The position numbers and the translations under genes are program-made. The notes beneath the pieces are model-generated. The model did no database searches. It saw only the letters and a program-made list of their open reading frames with translations, and was not told the DNA's origin. From Pyxidicoccus fallax (GTDB lineage: Bacteria; Myxococcota; Myxococcia; Myxococcales; Myxococcaceae), in assembly GCF_012933655.1 (NCBI RefSeq), contig NZ_JABBJJ010000023.1:1-64000 (forward strand): 64,000 nt of DNA, read 5' to 3'. This document shows, in pieces, positions 26,955-34,849 of this stretch (position 1 is the stretch's first letter; each line of letters begins with the position of its first letter).

Positions 26955-27967
26955 AGGTCGACATCCACACGCATCTGCTGCCGGAGAAGCTCCCCCGCTT
27001 CGCCGAGCGGTATGGCTATGGCGGCTTCATCACCCTGGACCACCACGCGCCGTGCCGCGCGCGGATGCTCCGCGACGACGGGAAGTTCTTCCGTGAAATC
27101 GAGAGCAACTGCTGGGACCCGGTGAAGCGCATCGAGGAGTGCGACGCGCACGGCGTCCACGTGCAGGTGCTGTCCACCATCCCGGTGATGTTCAGCTACT
27201 GGACGAAGCCGGAGCACGGCGCCGACCTGGCGCGCTTCCTCAACGACCACCTGGCCTCCATCGTCCGCGAGCACCCGAAGCGCTTCGTGGGGCTGGGCAC
27301 GCTGCCGCTCCAGTCGCCGGAGCTGGCGGTGCGCGAGCTGGAGCGCTGCGTGAAGGAGCTGGGGCTGGCGGGCGTGCAGATTGGCAGCCACGTCAACGAC
27401 TGGAACCTGTCCGACCCGGCGCTGTTCCCCGTCTTCCAGGCCGCGAGCGACCTGGGCGCCGCCATCTTCGTCCACCCGTGGGACATGATGGGCGAGGCGA
27501 AGATGCAGAAGTACTGGCTGCCGTGGCTGGTGGGCATGCCGGCGGAGGTGTCGCTCGCCATCTGCTCGCTCATCTTCGGCGGCGTCATGGAGCGGCTGCC
27601 GAAGCTGCGCTTCGCCTTCGCGCACGGGGGCGGCGCCTTCCCGCACACGCTGGGCCGGATTCAACACGGCTTCGAGGCGCGGCCGGACCTCGTGGCGGTG
27701 GACAACAAGGTGCCGCCGCGGGACTACATCGGGCGCTTCTGGGTGGACTCGCTGGTCCACGACGCGGAGGCACTGCGCTTCATCCTCCAGCTGTTCGGCC
27801 CGGAGAAGATTGCCCTCGGCAGTGACTACCCCTTCCCCCTGGGCGAGGACCGCCCGGGCACACTCATCGAGTCCCTGAAGGAGCTGGAGCCGGCCTCGCG
27901 CGAGCGGCTGCTCTGGAAGAACGCCCTGGAGTGGCTGGGACGCTCGCGCGAGGACTTCGCACCATGA
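26951..27967 (+). CDS. nbaD: 2-amino-3-carboxymuconate 6-semialdehyde decarboxylase (ACMSD)
   Basis: An amidohydrolase-fold decarboxylase of 338 residues. A TTG start at 26951 overlaps the upstream stop (TTGA) and yields MKVDIHTHLLP, exactly where family members begin; no ATG is available and AGGGGAG lies about nine bases upstream. Metal ligands are HxH at residues 6 and 8, the His of FVHPWDM and the Asp of LGSDYPFP; FAHGGGAFP is also conserved. It decarboxylates the dioxygenase product to 2-aminomuconic semialdehyde, the substrate of the first gene's product. It is coupled to kynureninase by ATGA. Confidence 0.94.
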   Translation: MKVDIHTHLLPEKLPRFAERYGYGGFITLDHHAPCRARMLRDDGKFFREIESNCWDPVKRIEECDAHGVHVQVLSTIPVMFSYWTKPEHGADLARFLNDHLASIVREHPKRFVGLGTLPLQSPELAVRELERCVKELGLAGVQIGSHVNDWNLSDPALFPVFQAASDLGAAIFVHPWDMMGEAKMQKYWLPWLVGMPAEVSLAICSLIFGGVMERLPKLRFAFAHGGGAFPHTLGRIQHGFEARPDLVAVDNKVPPRDYIGRFWVDSLVHDAEALRFILQLFGPEKIALGSDYPFPLGEDRPGTLIESLKELEPASRERLLWKNALEWLGRSREDFAP

Positions 27968-29244
27968 CGACGCCGTACCCCTTCGAGGACACCGAGGCCT
28001 TCGCGCGCGGGCTGGACGCCGAGGACCCGCTGCGCGCCTTCCGCGACGAGTTCCTCTTCCCCAAGGGCCCGGATGGGAAGCCCGTGGTCTACCTCGCGGG
28101 CAACTCGCTGGGGCTCCAGCCGCGCAACGCCGGGCGCTACATCCAGGAGGAGCTGGAGGACTGGGCCCGGCTGGGCGTGGAGGGCCACCACGAGGGCCGC
28201 CACCCGTGGCTGCACTACCACGAGCTCGTCACCGAGCAGGCCGCGCGGCTGGTGGGCGCGAAGCCGCTGGAAGTGGTGGTGATGAACACCCTCACGGTGA
28301 ACCTGCACCTGATGATGGTGTCCTTCTACCGGCCCACGAAGCAGCGCTTCAAAATCCTCATGGAGGGCGGCGCCTTCCCGTCGGACCAGTACGCGGTGGC
28401 CTCGCAGGTGCGCTTCCACGGCTACGACGTGCGCGAGGCCGTGCTGGAGCTGAAGCCGCGCGCCGGCGAGGAGACGCTTCGCACCGAGGACATCCTCGGG
28501 ATGATCGACCGGCACGGCCACGAGGTGGCGCTGGTGCTGCTGGGCAGCGTGAACTACCTCACCGGGCAGGCCTTCGACATCCCCGCGATTACCAAGGCGG
28601 CGCACGCCAAGGGCTGCATGGTGGGCTTCGACCTCGCGCACGGCGCGGGCAACCTCAAGGTGTCGCTGCACGATGACGGGCCGGACTTCGCGGTGTGGTG
28701 CTCGTACAAGTACCTCAACGGCGGCCCGGGCAACCTGGGCGGCGTCTTCGTCCACGAGCGGCACGCGCACGAGAAGGACCTCCCCCGCTTCGAGGGCTGG
28801 TGGGGCCACGACAAGAAGACGCGCTTCCAGATGGGGCCCACCTTCGAGCCGCTGCCGGGCGCGGAGGGGTGGCAGCTGTCCAACCCGCCCATCTTCCAGC
28901 TCGCGGCGCTGCGCGCGTCCCTGGAGCTGTTCGACAAGGCGACCATGGCCGCGCTACGCGCCAAGAGCGAGCGGCTCACCGGCTACCTGGAGTTCCTCCT
29001 GGACCGGCTGCCCCCGGGCTTCGTGAGCATCACCACGCCTCGGGACGTGAAGCAGCGCGGGGCCCAGTTGTCGCTGCGCTTCAAGGGCGAGCCGCAGGGC
29101 ATGCTCAAGCGGCTGGCGGACGCGGGCATCGTCTGCGACTTCCGCAAGCCGGACATCATCCGCGCGGCGCCCGCGCCGCTGTACTGCAACTTCACCGACG
29201 TGTACCGCTTCGTGAGGACGCTGGAAGGCCATGCCCGGGACTGA
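27964..29244 (+). CDS. kynU: Kynureninase
   Basis: A PLP-dependent hydrolase of 426 residues that cleaves kynurenine or 3-hydroxykynurenine to anthranilate or 3-hydroxyanthranilate and alanine. Family features include YLAGNSLGLQPRN near the N-terminus, FDLAHGAGNLKVSLH with the PLP aspartate and the cofactor lysine in CSYKYLNGGPG at Lys249. The C-terminal FRKPDIIRAAPAPLYCNFTDV is typical. Because a hydroxylase gene follows and 3-hydroxyanthranilate enzymes precede, the physiological substrate is probably 3-hydroxykynurenine. It overlaps the KMO gene by 14 bases. Confidence 0.96.
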   Translation: MTTPYPFEDTEAFARGLDAEDPLRAFRDEFLFPKGPDGKPVVYLAGNSLGLQPRNAGRYIQEELEDWARLGVEGHHEGRHPWLHYHELVTEQAARLVGAKPLEVVVMNTLTVNLHLMMVSFYRPTKQRFKILMEGGAFPSDQYAVASQVRFHGYDVREAVLELKPRAGEETLRTEDILGMIDRHGHEVALVLLGSVNYLTGQAFDIPAITKAAHAKGCMVGFDLAHGAGNLKVSLHDDGPDFAVWCSYKYLNGGPGNLGGVFVHERHAHEKDLPRFEGWWGHDKKTRFQMGPTFEPLPGAEGWQLSNPPIFQLAALRASLELFDKATMAALRAKSERLTGYLEFLLDRLPPGFVSITTPRDVKQRGAQLSLRFKGEPQGMLKRLADAGIVCDFRKPDIIRAAPAPLYCNFTDVYRFVRTLEGHARD

Positions 29245-30628
29245 GACGAAGGAAGCCGTCACGGTGGTGGGCGCGGGCCTCGTCGGCTCGCTGCTCGCCA
29301 TGTACCTGGCCCGCAGGGGCTACTCCGTGGAGGTGCTGGAGCGCCGCCCGGACATGCGCCGCGAGGTCATCGACGCGGGCCGCTCCATCAACCTGGCCAT
29401 CTCCACGCGCGGGCTGCACGCGCTGCGGCAGGTGGGCCTGGAGGCCGAGGCGCTCAAGCACGCCATCCCCATGCGCGGACGCATGATTCACTCCGCGAAG
29501 GGCGAGCTGGCGTACCAGCCCTACGGCAAGGACGACTCGCAGCACATCAACTCGCTGTCGCGCGCGTGGCTGAACAAGTTCCTGATGACGGAGGCGGAAG
29601 CCACCGGCCGCGTGCGCATCCGCTTCAAGCAGCGCGTCACCCACGTGGACTTCGAGACGGGCTCGCTCACGGTGCACGACGATGCCACCGGGGAGACGCG
29701 CCGCGAGGAGGGCCGCGTGCTGTTCGGCACGGACGGCTCCGGCTCCGCGGTGCGGCAGGAGATGGACCGGGTGCCGGGCTTCACCGCGTCACAGGAGCAG
29801 CTCGGCCACGGGTACAAGGAACTGACGATTCCGGCGGGCCCGGGCGGCGCGTTCCAGATGGAGAAGCACGCGCTGCACATCTGGCCTCGCGGCACGTACA
29901 TGCTCATCGCGCTGCCCAACGAGGACGGCAGCTTCACGTGCACGCTGTTCCTGCCGTGGAAGGGGCCGGTGAGCTTCGAGTCGCTGGACACGCCCGCGCG
30001 GCTGGAGGCGTTCTTCCAGGAGCAGTTCCCGGACGCGAAGGCGCTCATCCCCGATTTGGTGGACGCGTTCTTCTCGCGCCCCACGGGCAGCATGGTGACG
30101 GTGAAGTGCGCGCCGTGGCGCGTGGGTGGGCGGACGCTGGTGCTGGGCGACGCGGCGCACGCCATCGTCCCGTTCTTCGGCCAGGGGATGAACTGCGGCT
30201 TCGAGGACTGCGTGGTGCTGGACGGGCTGCTGGGCCGGCAGGGGCGGTGGGAGGACGTGTTCGCGGACTTCGAGCGGCTGCGGAAGACGAACGCGGACGC
30301 CATCGCGGACATGGCGGTGGAGAACTTCATCGAGATGCGCGACAGCACGGGCAGCCCGCGCTTCCTGCTGGAGAAGGCGGTGGAGAAGACGCTGCTCAAC
30401 GCCTTCCCGGGCGAGTTCGTCAGCCGCTACACGCTGGTGAGCTTCAGCCGCGTGCCGTACCGGCTGGCGTACGAGGTGGGCGCGATTGCCGGCGGCATCG
30501 TGTCCGAGCTGTCCGAGGGACTGACGCGGGCGGAGGACGTGAATCTGGAGCGCGCGGGACAGCTCATCCGCGGCCGGCTGGTGCCTTTCATGAAGGAGCA
30601 CGCGGATGGATTTCGGACTGAAGGGTAG
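29231..30628 (+). CDS. kmo: Kynurenine 3-monooxygenase
   Basis: An FAD-dependent aromatic hydroxylase of 465 residues. GAGLVGSLLAMYLARRG near the N-terminus is the FAD-binding loop, RSINLAISTRGLHALRQVGL is specific to KMO, and VLGDAAHAIVPFFGQGMNCGFEDC is the second FAD motif. C-terminal residues 395-465 contain a moderately hydrophobic segment (AYEVGAIAGGIVSEL) that resembles the region anchoring mitochondrial KMO, though here it is not a clear membrane helix. It hydroxylates kynurenine with NADPH and oxygen, feeding kynureninase. It overlaps the SDR gene by 23 bases. Confidence 0.95.
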   Translation: MPGTETKEAVTVVGAGLVGSLLAMYLARRGYSVEVLERRPDMRREVIDAGRSINLAISTRGLHALRQVGLEAEALKHAIPMRGRMIHSAKGELAYQPYGKDDSQHINSLSRAWLNKFLMTEAEATGRVRIRFKQRVTHVDFETGSLTVHDDATGETRREEGRVLFGTDGSGSAVRQEMDRVPGFTASQEQLGHGYKELTIPAGPGGAFQMEKHALHIWPRGTYMLIALPNEDGSFTCTLFLPWKGPVSFESLDTPARLEAFFQEQFPDAKALIPDLVDAFFSRPTGSMVTVKCAPWRVGGRTLVLGDAAHAIVPFFGQGMNCGFEDCVVLDGLLGRQGRWEDVFADFERLRKTNADAIADMAVENFIEMRDSTGSPRFLLEKAVEKTLLNAFPGEFVSRYTLVSFSRVPYRLAYEVGAIAGGIVSELSEGLTRAEDVNLERAGQLIRGRLVPFMKEHADGFRTEG

Positions 30629-31343
30629 ACGCGCGCTGGTGATGGGCGCGTCGGCGGGCCTGGGCTACTCGATTGCGCAGACGCTCGGGAAGGAAGGGGC
30701 GACGCTGGCCATCTGCTCGCGCGGCGGGGACAAGCTGGAGCGCGCCGCGAAGGAGCTGGGCGCGGCGATGGCGGTGCCGTGTGACTTGACGCAGCCCGGG
30801 GCGGCTCGGCGGCTGGTGGAGGACGTGGCGGCGAAGCTGGGCGGGGTGGACGTGCTGGTGGTGAACACCGGCGGGCCTCCGGCGGGCGGCTTCGAGTCGC
30901 TGACGGCGGAGCAGTGGCAGGTGGGCTTCCAGAGTCTGTGGATGGCGGCGGTGGACGGCATCCAGGCGGCGCTGCCGGGGATGAAGGAGCGCAAGTGGGG
31001 CCGCGTCGTCCTGGTGACGTCGCTGGCGGCGCGCGAGGCGATGCCGAACCTGACCATCTCCAACGGCCTGCGCGCGGGCCTGCTGGGTTTGGTGAAGACG
31101 GTGAGCAACGAGGTGGCGCAGTACGGCGTCACCATCAACGCGGTGCTGCCGGGCTTCCACGCGACGGAGCGGATGACGCAGCTGGGGCTGACGGACGAGA
31201 AGGTGGCGCCGCAGATTCCCGCGCGGCGCCTGGGCCGGCCGGAGGAGCTGGCCGCGCTGGCGGCGTTCCTGTCGTCGGAGCAGGCCTCGTACATCACCGG
31301 CCAGTCCATCGCCGTGGACGGCGGGGCGCAGCGCGGGTTCTGA
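30606..31343 (+). CDS. SDR-family protein lacking the usual Tyr/Lys catalytic pair
   Basis: A 245-residue short-chain dehydrogenase-like protein with cofactor loop GASAGLGYS (residues 14-22) and the C-terminal SSEQASYITGQSIAVDGG. The structural NAG motif is replaced by NTGGPP, and the segment that should hold YxxxK reads ISNGLRAGL, so the catalytic Tyr and Lys are missing while the preceding Ser (VTSLAA) is present. Such NTGGPP/SNGLR SDRs form a known but poorly understood subgroup. As the last gene of the kynurenine operon it may act on an intermediate or be a binding protein; this cannot be settled from sequence. Confidence 0.85.
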   Translation: MDFGLKGRRALVMGASAGLGYSIAQTLGKEGATLAICSRGGDKLERAAKELGAAMAVPCDLTQPGAARRLVEDVAAKLGGVDVLVVNTGGPPAGGFESLTAEQWQVGFQSLWMAAVDGIQAALPGMKERKWGRVVLVTSLAAREAMPNLTISNGLRAGLLGLVKTVSNEVAQYGVTINAVLPGFHATERMTQLGLTDEKVAPQIPARRLGRPEELAALAAFLSSEQASYITGQSIAVDGGAQRGF

Positions 31344-31368
31344 CGCCGCACCCGTTGAGGGAGCAACC

Positions 31369-31399
31369 CTACGAGGAGGCGAGACAGGCCTCCTCGTAG
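31369..31399. terminator. Perfect 12-bp stem-loop overlapping a stop codon
   Basis: CTACGAGGAGGC (31369-31380) and GCCTCCTCGTAG (31388-31399) pair perfectly around a 7-base loop. It lies 26 bases after the SDR stop and simultaneously encodes the last ten codons, including the stop, of the convergent DUF4265 gene. It could end transcription from both sides; there is no U-tract. Confidence 0.6.
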
Positions 31400-31824
31400 C
31401 CCCAGCGCTCCTGGGCTTCGCCCTCGTCCAGGACGGGCTTCAAGGCCGCCATGGATACCTGGGGAGGAACATCCACGGAGATGAGGCCTGGGATGTGACT
31501 TCGTTCGATGGAGCATCCCAGCTTCTCGAGCAGTGCCTTGACCGCCGGAACATCCTCTTCGTCATGAACGATGAGGCGCAGCGTGCTGTGCCCTGAAGGC
31601 CTGACGACCTCCTGGAAGCGGAGTTCCTGCTCCACCGAGGAAGCCGAGACGACATCGCCGTAGGCAACGCCCCTCGCGAAGAAAGGGACGTTGTCCAATT
31701 GGAACAGCCCCGCTCCAAGAGGACGCGCCCAGAGCCCCTCGTAGTCCGCGGGCGGATAGTCGTCCTCGTCCTTCTCCAGCTTGAAGATGACCTTGACCCG
31801 GTCGTTGGTGCCTGCAGCGCTCAT
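31369..31824 (-). CDS. DUF4265 protein, candidate immunity partner
   Basis: A 151-residue acidic protein with the DUF4265 pattern: VKVIFKLEKDEDDYPPADYEGLWARPLG, then LDNVPFFARGVAYGDVV, then a second alpha/beta half with STLRLIVHDEEDVPAVKALLEKLGC. No signal peptide, so cytoplasmic. It starts inside the last codons of the HNH nuclease gene (4-base overlap) and would be translated right after it. Small acidic proteins coupled to a nuclease gene are often immunity proteins; that role is inferred and not a documented property of the DUF. Its C-terminal codons double as a hairpin. Confidence 0.8.
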   Translation of the reverse strand: MSAAGTNDRVKVIFKLEKDEDDYPPADYEGLWARPLGAGLFQLDNVPFFARGVAYGDVVSASSVEQELRFQEVVRPSGHSTLRLIVHDEEDVPAVKALLEKLGCSIERSHIPGLISVDVPPQVSMAALKPVLDEGEAQERWGYEEACLASS

Positions 31825-32267
31825 GGCGATTCCTCGCCCGACGGCTCTTTGTTCCCCTTCTTCAGGTTGCAGTCGCGGCAGAGCACCTGGCCATTCTCAA
31901 CCTCACCGGCCCCTCCCTTCGACTTGGGAACCTTGTGGTCGACCTGGGTTTCATTGGGCGGAGGTGTCACGCCCTTCTCATGTTTCTTCGCCGGCACGGT
32001 CTCGATGTCGCAGTTCTCGCAGCGAGTCTTGCCTTCATTCTCCTGGGCATTCTTCTGCTTGATGACCTGCTTCTGCTGCCGGGTGAAGGACTTTCCCGTG
32101 CGAACCTTGCCTGCAATGGTCTCCTGACCGACAAGGCCCGGCGCTTCAGGAGCAGATACCGTTTCGATGGTGAGCGATGTCGCGGGGACCACCTCGACCG
32201 TAGGAGGAGAAGCGGCGAGTGACGCAAGGAGCAGGATCAGGGCCGGCAAGGTCAAGGAGTGCCTCAT
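31821..32267 (-). CDS. Secreted HNH endonuclease-like protein
   Basis: A 148-residue protein beginning MRHSLTLPALILLLASLAAS, a standard Sec signal peptide, followed by a 40-residue Ser/Thr/Val-rich segment and a basic helix. The C-terminal half is an HNH nuclease: CENC, DHKVPKSKGG with the catalytic His, then N-x-x-V-L-C-R-D-C-N and KKGNK. HNH proteins are usually cytoplasmic, so export is unusual and suggests an anti-competitor or DNA-scavenging nuclease. The start at 32267 gives the signal peptide; the longer frame from 32315 does not. It is coupled to a DUF4265 gene. Confidence 0.82.
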   Translation of the reverse strand: MRHSLTLPALILLLASLAASPPTVEVVPATSLTIETVSAPEAPGLVGQETIAGKVRTGKSFTRQQKQVIKQKNAQENEGKTRCENCDIETVPAKKHEKGVTPPPNETQVDHKVPKSKGGAGEVENGQVLCRDCNLKKGNKEPSGEESP

Positions 32268-32333
32268 GGGGGCGGGATTGCCGGAACGTATGCCACCGCT
32301 CTCCCATGGAACCACCGCGCCAGGCTCGCGGCC

Positions 32334-33662
32334 TCACGGAATCAGGCGCTCGAGGAAGACGTCTCCCTGGTCCGCGGTGAAGGCCGTACCGCCGATGAAG
32401 GTACTCGGGCCGCTGAACATGCCGGCGCGCACCGGCGTGCCGTCACTGAGGAACTCCACGTCGCGCGGGTAGACGGTGTCCGTGGTGCAGGGCATGTACT
32501 TGAAGTGGTTGCGCCAGAGCTCCTCGCCGCTCGGTGAGAGCCACAGCAGCGACGAGGCGCACACGGTGTCCGCGGACACCAGCGCGTCACCGTCCGGCCC
32601 CACCGCCACGCGGGGCTTCAACGACGGCCCCTCCAGCTCCAGCGCCCACCGCGGCGCGCCCTTCGCGTCCAGCGCCAGGAGATAGGGAGTGGAGGCGCAG
32701 ACCTTGGTGGTGCAGGAGGGATTCACCCGGTAGTTCCCCCACAGGAACGTCCGGCTGAAGGTGCCGGTGAGGAGCGCGCCGCCGTCCGGCAGGAGCGCGA
32801 GGTCCGTGAAGGCCGGCGCCCCTTCCCGCTCGGGCGTGGTGGTCTGCCAGCGTATCGCGCCCGCGTCGGTCAACCCCACGATGAGGCCCTGGGAGAGCGC
32901 CCCCCCGGCGCTCCTGAACCCCGCGGTCACCACGTTGCCCTCGCGGTCCACCGCCACGGTCGTGAACGGGACGAAGCCCCAGGGCGACTGCCACACCCAC
33001 CGCGGGAAGCCCTGGGCGTCATACCGGACCACGCTCCCGTCCCGTGTCGCCCCCACCAGACCGCCGTCATGGGTCGCCGCGAGCACCTCGGCCTCACCCG
33101 AGCGGACCCAGCGCGGAGCGCCATCCACGCCGACCTTCACCAGGAAGCGGTCACTCAGGGGCGCGTCCTCCACCAGCGGGAGCCGGCCCCAGCCCGCGAC
33201 CTTCAGGGCCACGAAGATGTCTCCGGACGGCGAAACGGCGAGCGCGGAGGACACCAGCGGGGACACGCTGTTCGGGGTCGGCTCGAAGGAAAGGTCCAGG
33301 CTCCAGAGCAGCCGTCCCGCTCCGTCATAACGAGAGAGAATCAGCCCGCCCGTCTCGGTGAGGACCTGGCCCCAGGTGCTCAAGGCATGATTCCTCGCGA
33401 GCACGATGACGCCGCCCGCGCCGTCCGAGGCCAGGCCCACCAGGTCCTGGTACCCGGAGAGGGCCACGTGGTGCGTCCACACGGGGTCTCCCGGACGCGG
33501 CGCGTAGGGCGCCGGCGGCGGCTCCTCGCTCGGCGGCGGCGCCGGTCGCTGAGGTCCCTGGACGAGCTCCAGCACATCCTCGACCGATGACGGTCCACCG
33601 CACCCCAACGCCGTGCACACGCCCAGCGTCAGCCCCAACGCCCTCGCCCACCACCGTCCCAT
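32334..33662 (-). CDS. Beta-propeller-like lipoprotein
   Basis: A 442-residue lipoprotein with MGRWWARALGLTLGVCTALGC (lipobox ALGC) and a Pro-rich linker PAPPPSEEPPPAPY. The rest shows repeated blade-like units such as GLASDGAGGVIVLARN, ALAVSPSGDIFVALK, TVAVDREGNVVTAGF, DLALLPDGGALLTGTF and VAVGPDGDALVSA, each followed by a W-containing strand (RWVRSG, RWVWQS, RWQTTT, RWALEL). This is the delta-60/SBBP-like repeat pattern of myxobacterial surface propellers. Ligand unknown. The start at 33662 is chosen for its signal; an upstream ATG at 33713 is in frame. Confidence 0.8.
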   Translation of the reverse strand: MGRWWARALGLTLGVCTALGCGGPSSVEDVLELVQGPQRPAPPPSEEPPPAPYAPRPGDPVWTHHVALSGYQDLVGLASDGAGGVIVLARNHALSTWGQVLTETGGLILSRYDGAGRLLWSLDLSFEPTPNSVSPLVSSALAVSPSGDIFVALKVAGWGRLPLVEDAPLSDRFLVKVGVDGAPRWVRSGEAEVLAATHDGGLVGATRDGSVVRYDAQGFPRWVWQSPWGFVPFTTVAVDREGNVVTAGFRSAGGALSQGLIVGLTDAGAIRWQTTTPEREGAPAFTDLALLPDGGALLTGTFSRTFLWGNYRVNPSCTTKVCASTPYLLALDAKGAPRWALELEGPSLKPRVAVGPDGDALVSADTVCASSLLWLSPSGEELWRNHFKYMPCTTDTVYPRDVEFLSDGTPVRAGMFSGPSTFIGGTAFTADQGDVFLERLIP

Positions 33663-33756
33663 GACCCGCCCCGCTCCGCCCCTGCGCTCGCCGCCGCGAA
33701 GGTGGCGGCGCACTCCCGCCGTGACAAGGGCCCCCGCACACGCAGTGGCAGCCAGC

Positions 33757-34563
33757 TCACATGCAGGAGCGCACCGCCTCCACCACGAGGGGCCACTCGC
33801 GCGAGCGGGGGTCGATGACCTCGAAGTGTCCGGCCCCCGGCAGCGTCACGCAGCGGACCGGGTCTCCCCACTCGACACCGCGCGCGCAGAAGGCCTCGCT
33901 CATGGAGACGGGGACGGTGTCGTCCTCCGTGCCATGCACCAGCACCTGGGGCAGCCCGAGCGGCTGGAGCGCCGTGGGCGACGCGGTGCGGTAGCGCTCC
34001 GGCACGCTCGCGGGAGGGCCTCCGAGGAACGTCTCCACGATGCCATCACCGAGCCGGTGGGCGAACGCTCGCTCCAGGTCCACGACGCCCGCCAGCGAGA
34101 TGACGCCCCGCAGCCGCAGCGGGTCTTCCGGGTGGAGCGGGCCTCCCGGCGGGAGCCGGTGCCGGGCCGCGAGCCACATGGCGAGATGCCCGCCGGCCGA
34201 GTGTCCCAGCGCCACCACGCGCGAGAGGTCCAGCGGGTGCGAACGCGCCAGGGTGCGCAGGAAGTCCGCGCCGAGCGCCACGTCCTCCAGCGTTCCAGGA
34301 AAGCCGCCGCCGTCATGGCCCACGCGGCGGTACTCCAGGCTCCAGGTGGCGAAGCCCCGCCCGGTGAGGTCGGCGCACAGGTGGCCCGCGTGCTCCAGGT
34401 CGTACTTCGCGCGCCAGAACCCTCCATGGATGACGAGCACCACCGGGTGCGGCCCCGGCCCCGCCGGAAGCCTCAAGTCACCGAACTGGTACGGCAGCGA
34501 GCCATAGGAGATGCGCGCATCGGCGGACGGCGCGGCCGTGTCCAGGACCCACATCGAGCTCAT
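33757..34563 (-). CDS. Alpha/beta hydrolase with HGGFW motif, candidate arylformamidase-like
   Basis: A serine hydrolase of about 268 residues. HGGFWRAKYDLEHAGHLCADL carries the HGGxW oxyanion motif of kynurenine formamidase-like and hormone-sensitive-lipase-like enzymes; the nucleophile elbow is LGHSAGGHLAMWLAAR, the acid lies in VHGTEDDTVP and the catalytic His in LPGAGHFEVID. HGGxW plus GHSAGGH is characteristic of arylformamidases, which would supply kynurenine to the operon at 24.5-31.3 kb; this is inferred from motif and distance, since the gene is on the other strand and 2.4 kb away. The start could be 34563, 34554 or 34656; none has a strong ribosome site. Confidence 0.78.
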   Translation of the reverse strand: MSSMWVLDTAAPSADARISYGSLPYQFGDLRLPAGPGPHPVVLVIHGGFWRAKYDLEHAGHLCADLTGRGFATWSLEYRRVGHDGGGFPGTLEDVALGADFLRTLARSHPLDLSRVVALGHSAGGHLAMWLAARHRLPPGGPLHPEDPLRLRGVISLAGVVDLERAFAHRLGDGIVETFLGGPPASVPERYRTASPTALQPLGLPQVLVHGTEDDTVPVSMSEAFCARGVEWGDPVRCVTLPGAGHFEVIDPRSREWPLVVEAVRSCM

Positions 34564-34849
34564 GTGGGCATCTTCAGGACCCGCCCACGGCCTCGCAAGC
34601 CCGCCCGTCTGCCCTCCCGCCAGCCGTACGGGCTGTGAAGGGGTGGCACTGTCCACCGGACGTCACCGCGAGCCCCCTCCAGGACTGTCGGACTGTCCGC
34701 AAACGGGCTTTGAGCTTTGTAGTCCTACGTTTTTAGGCTTCGTTGCTTGAAATCTACGCTTGATTTCTGGTCCGCAAATGTAAATACCTGGGCCCACGGA
34801 ATTGACCCGCCGCGCTAGCGGCGTGGAACCCGGCCTGGGAGGCACGGAC

